Source: Bombyx mori (lineage: Eukaryota; Arthropoda; Insecta; Lepidoptera; Bombycidae). Taken from it: DNA of 64,000 nt. Positions 37,201 to 46,200 of this stretch are shown piece after piece. Below the pieces are notes generated by a model. The model searched no databases, was not told the origin of the DNA, and was given only the letters and a program-made list of their open reading frames with translations. The stretch is taken from contig NC_085129.1 of NCBI RefSeq assembly GCF_030269925.1, positions 10,345,501-10,409,500 of the forward strand, given 5' to 3'. The position numbers and the translations under genes are program-made. How positions within the stretch are numbered: position 1 is the first letter of the stretch; every line of letters begins with the position of its first letter.

Positions 37201-40200
37201 AACCACGTCGTGGCCTAAAGGATAAGACGCCCGCTGCATTCGTATCTAGCGATGCAACGGTGTTCGAATCTCGCAGGCGGGTACCAATTTTTCTAATGAA
37301 ATACGTACTTGATGTTCACGATTGACTTCCACAGTGAAGGAATAACATCGTGTAATAAAAATCAAACCCGCAAAAATTTTAATTTGCGTAATTACTGGTG
37401 GTAGGATCTCTTGTGAGTCCGCACGGGTAGGTACCATCGTCCCGCCTATTTGGCTGGGCTGTGAGATCGTCCACCCATCAAAGCAAAAAAAAAAACACTA
37501 ATGTGAAAAACCAATTGGCGATCTGCTTTACAGAAACTGAAGACCTCTCTGCAAAAATATCATCCCTTCGCGATGTAAGCATCAAAGCCGGTGTATTGGC
37601 ATCCGCTGCCTCAGACAGGATAAAAGATTTGGTCAAACAGCTGGAAACCCTGAAGAAATATTGCACCGTTAAAGATATGCCTTTATGTGATACTTTGAAC
37701 TCTCACTCTTTGGAAATGAAAATGAAATTTGACATGGTAACTTTTCTTGTATACTTGAAAATTTTAGGGAATTACTCCCGTAGAAGTTCCTCTGTTACTA
37801 ACGTTATCTCTATGAAGCACACCTGTTTGTTGGAACTAAAACTGACAAAAACATCAACATTTGACAAAGGCTTATGAACTGTAGCTTGTAAAGTACCAAA
37901 TTTTAAATTAAAATGATTCAGAATACGTATAGTTTAAGAATAAACAATCACAGAAATCTACATTTTCTATATTGGAAAACATTCAGCGACTTCTTTTAAA
38001 AAAAAAATAATAGCATTAAAAATTAGCAGTTCATATGTAAAACCTTATATCGTATGGTGTAAAATGCTCATTTTAGACAAATTGGGTATTTGGTCCCTAT
38101 TGGAGTCCCTATTTGGCGATCTTTGACATGCCACTAGTGGACTATGAACTTGAAGTCTCAATTGCCCTTGGTAGCTAATATACAGGGGCGTTGGAGAGAT
38201 TGAAATCAGACAAGATCAAAGTTTCAATTGCATGTTTTCTACACCGGCTGTCCCATACTACAAACTGTACCATGTGTTTTTACAATACACCCTAACATCA
38301 AAATAATTTATTATAAAATAATTGGTTTTTACATCATAAATTAAAAAAGGCTAGTGAGTGAGATCCACGAAAAAGCGTCTGCAAAATAAGAACTTAAAAC
38401 AAAAATGTTTAATGCTCAGTCCAGTATATATCAGGCAACGTTTTTATATAGCTTAGATGTATAGACGTATATAGTAAATGAATAGAAGTATATAGATGAG
38501 GTGTTAGATGTATATAAAGTTGAGCTCTCCGGGCTCGAACCCGGAAGCGTTGATAACACTAACCCTAGCAAGAGCAGTGCTTCGCAGAATATACCAGCGA
38601 ATCGGAAACACAACTCACTGAGAAGATCCGGCGAGAAACAGTAGGCTGTGTCTATGGGTTAGTTTACTCGCCGAACCCTTCGTCGCGAGCGACGGGTTTG
38701 ACGAGAGCGGTGACCGGTGCTTGAGGGACCTAAAAGCACTGATAGTGGATCGGGAGGACCCGAAGTGACGTGTCTAGGGCGACGTCGACTGTTTACCATT
38801 CGGTCCGCAGGATCGGGTATGTAATTTCCGGCGGCCACGACAAGAGGGTTTTCATGTCGTGCCGCCTTCTCAAAGTAGCGCACTGATGCTGACTGAATAT
38901 ACTTACCGATGGCGTCAAGCTCCAGGTCATCATGAAGATCCTCATATTTCATGAACCACGGTGCTCGGACGGTGATTCTAAAAAAATGGGGTTGAATGAC
39001 TTCAAGAGGTTCCAAAATAGTGCGGGTTTCGTGAGCGAACATTACACTTGCATAGATCATGACCGGACGTATGCAAGTTTTTAGTGTCACCTTATTACGA
39101 AGTGATTTTTAGTACAGCCTTTAAACCAAAACGCATTACTGATTCACGACAGATATAGTCAGGGTGGTGATACCTACTCGTGTGCAATCAAAAAGCGGCC
39201 TATTACCAGGTGATGTTATATTTTAAAGAGCATAGATATATTAGAGAATTAATGAACGAAATGAACTTAAAAAGCAATAATAACACTTGACAACACGTTT
39301 TAAATAACTCTAAGCTTCACATGTATGTACGTATGATAACAGAAACTTGCGCGACTTAAAAGCACAAGTTTCATAGTTTATTACGTACTCGTAGCATAAC
39401 GCCAGTTTAGTTACTCGAGAGTTCCAGAACTTTCGGAGCGCGGTCTCGTATTGTTTAATGCTCACAGTTGAATATTTACCATTCGCGTAAAACGCTTAAG
39501 CATTTTGGTAATTACTTTGACGTTAATAGCAAAATTATGATGTGTATTGTGAATTTTCATCAATTCATATAGTTTTTACCGGATGTCTGTTTTGGCTAGA
39601 CGAACTCACAGCCTTTCAGGCTTAACCTAGTTACTATAGACACTGGAACGCTTACTCCATGGTCTGTCTAGCTGAGACATGTGTCAGTCTTCTTGTATTG
39701 ATGGTGCTAACGCTTTTTCGACTCTTCTACCTACCACCATCTTATGGGTGAAATATGTGAAGACCAAACAAAAATTAATTAAAATATAAATCTTTTGTTT
39801 AAGATCCTTCACGAGCAGCAACTACTAGAACTTCGTAAACTAGGCGTTGAGAACTTAACGAGAGCCATTTCGATCTCCAGACAGGAGTTTCGAAGTATAC
39901 CTTCTGTTGTATCCGCACAAACACTAATTGCCAGACAAGGTACCTAGCCTATGTTTTAGAATCATCATACATCAAGTTTTTCTATGTTACCATAATGCAT
40001 GATATCGATTAAGCTTCAGTGCGTGTCAAAGAAATGTATATTTCAGCTGTATTAAAGGATATAGAAACGAGAAGACAAGAAGTACACAATTCAGCGAAGA
40101 TTGTAAACAATATCGTACGTGATCTCACGGCACGATTACATTCAATGGCGAAACAAATCGATAGAAGCTTAGAAAGGATACACAAATACGAGTTCGGAAG

Positions 40201-43200
40201 ATGGATTATAATGTTAGGTATGTGATATTAAGATTTACTTGATACATTTTGTCTTTATTAACAATTCTAAAATAGTTAGTATAGTATTTATCAAATATGC
40301 AGTGGAGTTCGCCCTTACCTGTTATTAGGACGTTAGCAGATCCCAAATGAATCACATGATAATTACCGCCGAATCCGATTGCCATTTGTGATGAAGTGGC
40401 TATACCAGACTTATACCGTATACCGTACTTTCAGATAGCTCTTTCAACAAACGCCTTCAGTATTAACACTGCAAAAATTGTTGTATGGTATATTTAAAAG
40501 GCACATAAAACTCGGAAAACTGGGTGCAACTAACTATATTACATAAATCTATTCTTATTTCGAAAATCGGCATGCGCTTTCTGGTCAAGCTAATTATAGA
40601 ACATTTGACAAAAGGCATCGTATTAGTTAACATTCAGTACTAATTTCAGCATGCATACTAATGTTCTCACTTGTGATGGCGCTTATACTAATGGCTGTGG
40701 TGTGTGGTTGTGGACAAGCAAAAAATCACGCCCAAAGAACACTAAAGGTGTAAGTAAGCAAAATTAAGAAAACCCAGTCAATATTTAATTTGTTTATCAA
40801 TAAGATAGCAGTATGAATGCAAAAAAAATATCAAAATAAGACTCTTGGTTACAAGCATAAGGGATATTTTTACTTAAAACTTATAAGGCTTCTTGGGATT
40901 TCAACCTCTCGACTTGCTCAAACGGCTTATGGATTTTGTAGATCCCTTTAGTAAGAACATTGAAGAGACTGCGCGTCCGTTCAGACCCTTTCATGGGCGC
41001 TTCTCAGTGGGAGAGATGAGTTTTTATAGTACTTTGATGACTTATGCTAATTATGTATTTAAAAATACTTTCGAAGCAGTCATTGATACAAAAGAAAACG
41101 TTTAACAAATCAATAATACATTTGTTTTGACGTACAAACCACAGCTAAGTGATTAGTCGTAATGTATGTAATTTATCCCATTTATTCATTAACTAATCTG
41201 TAACTAACTAATAATAACTAACTGTTTATTATTTAAATACAGTTCGTTGATAAAGATTTTACATGTAGCATACATTTTCAATTGACATTTGAATGAAAAC
41301 GAATACAGTTTGGGCCTAAGCCAATTTCTACGATTAAGGCGTTTTGACCATTCAATAAATCTTAACCAGAAAATATTACTCTCTGATGTCTTTGGACTCC
41401 AATAATATTTTAATAGCTGGTGCCAAGCTCGTTTGACAATAAAACGAAAATATAAACATTATTTTTGTTTTAGGTCGACAGTATTGCTTTGTTTCATATC
41501 TTTGTTACTATGGTCGGTGGTATCAGCAATATTTCTTGCCTCGGGACACGCGGAAGTAAGTTAAAAATGACATTTTACATACATTACTTTCAAAATTCTT
41601 AACACGTTATAATCAAAGGGAAAAATTCAAAACGTTTTAAAACGCTTTTGTGATTTCACGTGGAAAATTGCTTTTACGTGTATTGCTTTAGGTTTCTTTG
41701 AAGGCGTTATTAAGGCGTCTGGGTTCGCAGCTATGAATATACCGTACAGTAACAAAATTTTGCTCTAAACTATGAACTGTACAATAAGGCCAAAAGGCCA
41801 TAAATTAAATGCAGAAAAATAATAAATAATTACGCTTGGCTATTGTTCAAAAGAAACAAATATGAATCTCCCGTCTGCTACTGCTATTACTACCTACTTC
41901 TTTACCTTAAATGTAGGTACATCCGTAATTATACGGGTCTGACTAACTACAATATACTAACATGGTTCTTAATTTATTTGTAATATTAACATTATGAGCC
42001 TAGAATGTTTCGAAATTAAAGATTAAATAATTAACTCATTAATAAAAAGTAACCGGTTCCTTCCTTAACTTAATAGTTAACTTCCTTTTACACTGAAATC
42101 ATACATTCTATTGTTTTCATTATTACCTACCTAGAATATTTTACATCTAAATCTTCATGTTTAAGGAATTGACCCATAAATATAAAGCGATAGTTCCGTT
42201 GAGACATTCGATGCTTCGAAAATGAATATTCGACTTTTTATTTCGATATCGATCTTATTATTGAAACTATTTCAGGTTTACGTCTGTCACGCTCTATGGG
42301 ATAGTCCGCAATATGAGACACTTACAGCTCTGTTCGATAGACCATCACCACTACTATCAAACAGGGAAGGAATATTTGATGCTCTCTTCAACAATATCGA
42401 TAATGTCACAATGGATATTTCTGTCAAAGATGTCATAAGGTTCGCACGAAGGAATTTGATATTAAATATTCGAAACTAGAATCAATTTGCAGCAAGTTGC
42501 TGCCGCCGCGGCGCCGTGGAAGTCTCAATTGGCTATTGTGGCTTAAGCACATTAAGACTAGACAACCTTTGAAACCTGAAAACCCTTTAAACTTTTGCTA
42601 CATTAATAGTCTAGTGATACTTCGAATAGTTATAACTTGCTTTTAAGACGTTCAACCATCAGAAGTTACAATAATTTGTTCTTGTTCTTTTAATTCATTA
42701 ATGTTATTCCTTCGCGGTAAAAGTGATCCGAGAACACATTACATGTATTTTAAGGTAGGTACCTACTTATTTAGAAATCTATGAGATCTTATAACCAATT
42801 CAACGCTATACAGATTATGAACTTATCTATACTTAATATTATAAAGCTGAAGAGTTTGTTTGTTTGAACGAGTTAATCTCAGGAAGTACTTGTCCGATTT
42901 GAAAAAATATTTCAGTGTTGGATAGCCCATTTATCGAGGAAGGCTATAGGTTATATAATATCACGCTAAGACCAATGCAAGCGGAGCACCAATAAATAAT
43001 GTTTCAAAATCGGGGTTTTTTTCCCTTTTGAGAGCTTTGAAAAAAGAATTATCAGAATCGGTTCAAGCGTTCTCGAAAAATCGGTAAACTTACATAGATA
43101 AAAAAATATGGTCGAATTGATAACTTCCTCTTTAGAAGTCGGTTAAAAAGCGTGATTTTGGTACCTTAAACAGCTCCTTAACATTCTATTTTATTCAAAA

Positions 43201-46200
43201 ATATTTTCACTTTCTACAGAAATAAAGAGGCGGGTAAAATTTAGCGTTATGCCATAGTAACTATTCCATGCGGGCGAAGTCGCGGGAAAAAGCTAGTCAG
43301 CTCATAAATTATATATATATAAAACTCATAAATATAGCTCATAATATAAAACCATTGACTATTGTGTTGTAGAGACTGTGAAAAGGACCGTCCGGCGTAC
43401 GTAGTGTTTCAGTTAGACAAACTCTTGGACGTGAATAAAGAAACTTCGTACTTCGAATGGGAGGAACTTCAAGCCGACTTAAGCGGACTTGCATCAGCGA
43501 TAGATGTCGGATTTTTGAAAACGATATCCTTTGATTTTATTAAATTGTTGAACGAAATGCTCGTGGTTTCTGGTGTAGATTTTGCGAAATACAGGTAAGT
43601 ATTACTAAAATTTCATTGTCCGTCTGTTATTGTGGCACCTCACTATCAGCGCTCAATAGAGAAACTTGTTTTTTATTGATTAGATGGGTGGACGAGTTCA
43701 CAGCCCACCTGGTGTTAAGTGGTTACTGGAGCCGATAGACATTTACAACGTAAATAGGCCACCCACCTTGAGATATAAGTTCTCAGTATAATTACAACGG
43801 CTGCCCCACCCTCCACCCCGAAACGTATTACTGCTTTACAGCAGAAATAGGTTGGGTGGTGGTACCTACCCGTGCGGACTCACAAGAGGTCCTACCACCA
43901 GTAATAAACGTACCCTGAATTAAAATATATTTGTGAAAGTGGCAGAGCTTACTGTGATTCTTATCTCGTAAGCAACACTATCCTGCCTGTTTTTGTCGTA
44001 AAGCAGTCATGTTTACATTTTTAACAAGGGTGTATCTGTTATTCAATACAATAGGAACTTTAACCTCTTGCTTTAAAGTGGGTGCAGAATTTATTAGGTG
44101 ACATCCATGAACTGCGATAACCGATATCAGATAGCTCATAAAACGTCGATCCCATTCGTATAATAAAAAATGAGACTAGGACTGCTACCGTCCTGTATTT
44201 TTCCGAACATAATATACAAATATTTTTATGTTTTTTAATTTCAGGATGGATTATAATGTTCCTATGGTCGGTAAAGATTTGCCATCATTAGTGGATCAGC
44301 TCGAGAATGTTGCAGCGCAAGTAACAGATTTGACCACAGCTGGCAGATTAGAGACATTGAGTACATTATTTTTTTCCTAATATTATTGAGTATTTTGCTC
44401 TAAATTACGGTTTCTCTGACTATTTATGGGGAGACGAACACGTTGCCTAACTAGTGTATAGTACTCTGTAGCTCAAATACAAATCAATAAATCTATCTAT
44501 AAAATTATTTAACTTCATATTTAGCCAATAATGACAAATTTTTTTAACCAGTAATTATGCAAATTAAGATTATGATGGTTTGATTTTTATTACACAATGT
44601 TATTCCTGCACCGTGCAAGTCAATCGTGAACGTTTGTTAATTACGTTTTTCATTAGAAAAATTGGTACTTGCCAGCGGGATTCGAACACCGTTACATCAA
44701 CACGAATGCACCGGAACTTTTATCCTTTAGGCCACGATGAGTTCATTGCCAATTCAATGCAAATTAATAGCTTTGTTACTCCTCCTCCGTTCGTCGTATT
44801 CCTCAGTTCTGAGGGTCGTGACCTTTACTGAGCACTTTTGTCAGGACTATCTTCTTCCATTCACTTCTGTCCACGCAGTGGATAGCGACATTGATGCTGG
44901 ATTCCAAAGTCGTCTTAATCTGATCGGACCTGCGCATGGGACTACGCCCCCTAGGCCTTTTTCCTTCCACTTTGCCGGTGATGAGAAGTCTTTCGACTAG
45001 CTTGTTACTAGTTTATATCATATTATGTTAAAGTCTAACCTTTTGTTTTTAGCAACAAGAACACAACGATTGTACATAAATAATATAAAGCCTTTAGAAG
45101 AAATGAGAGCAGACATAGTATTCAAACTAACTGAGCTCGAATTACAGCTGAAACCATTTAGAAAAAAACTAAATATTTCTCTTAGTCATATACATACAGC
45201 CCAATATTATATTGACAATCAAGGAGATGTCATAGCCCAAAAGGTAAGGCTTCTTATGGATACTACAGGAACAAGTGGATAAGGATTTTTTTATTACCTT
45301 TGTAGGCAGACTAGCATACTACCTAATGCTGAGCGGTTCGCGTCTCCCATGGATATCAGCAATGCTAGGGGCAGAGCCAAACAGCTGGCTACCGTATTTG
45401 CGTAATTACTATGAGTTAGTTGGAAATATTGAACAGAAAATGGTATAATCGTCATATCATACAATAGAGACTAACCTCATACCTTAAGAAGGAGAAATAA
45501 AAATTGTGTTGGGTACGCAATCTGAGGCTGGGGCAAAGATTAACCATGTTGTTATGGTTTTGTTTTCGATTTTCTAAACTTCTAGAAATTTTGCAACTTA
45601 ACGGTTCTTTTAATGATTTTTGTTTCTCAGAAAGTCTCCACATTCGTGTCCCGTCTCATCTCGCACGCTGCCGGCTGGCGCACACACGTGCTCATGTCCA
45701 CCGGGAAACACGCGGCTAAATGTCGACCGCTGTTCACAGTTTACTCCGCACTTAGATCACTAATATGCAGCCATTATGTCGCATCGTTGGTAATCTTCAC
45801 TACATAGTATAAAACAAAGTCGCTTTTTCTGTCCCTATATCCCTATGTATGCTTAAATCTTTAAAACTACGTAACGGATTTTGATGCGTTTTTTTAATAG
45901 GTAGAGTGATTGAAGAGGAAGGTTTATGTGTATAATAACATCCATTAAATAGTGGAGAAATCAATAATAAATTACAGTTTTCGAAGCGAAGCAAGGGCGG
46001 GTCGCTAGTTGAACATATTCAAGATCTATCGATATTTTATTTTATTTTTCTAAACAAAAAACTCCTATGTAAAAACAAAGAAACGACGTTTGAAATCTAT
46101 TTTATTGTAATTTAGTTCTCCAATTCTAAACAGAAATCAATATAATTAGGTAGCTACGAAAATTCCACCTCAACTCGTTTACTAGGAGCGCAAACACGAA

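Noticed and set aside
44580..44831. 83-codon plus-strand frame
   Set aside because: It is a translation of an antisense Bm1 head and flanking intron sequence.
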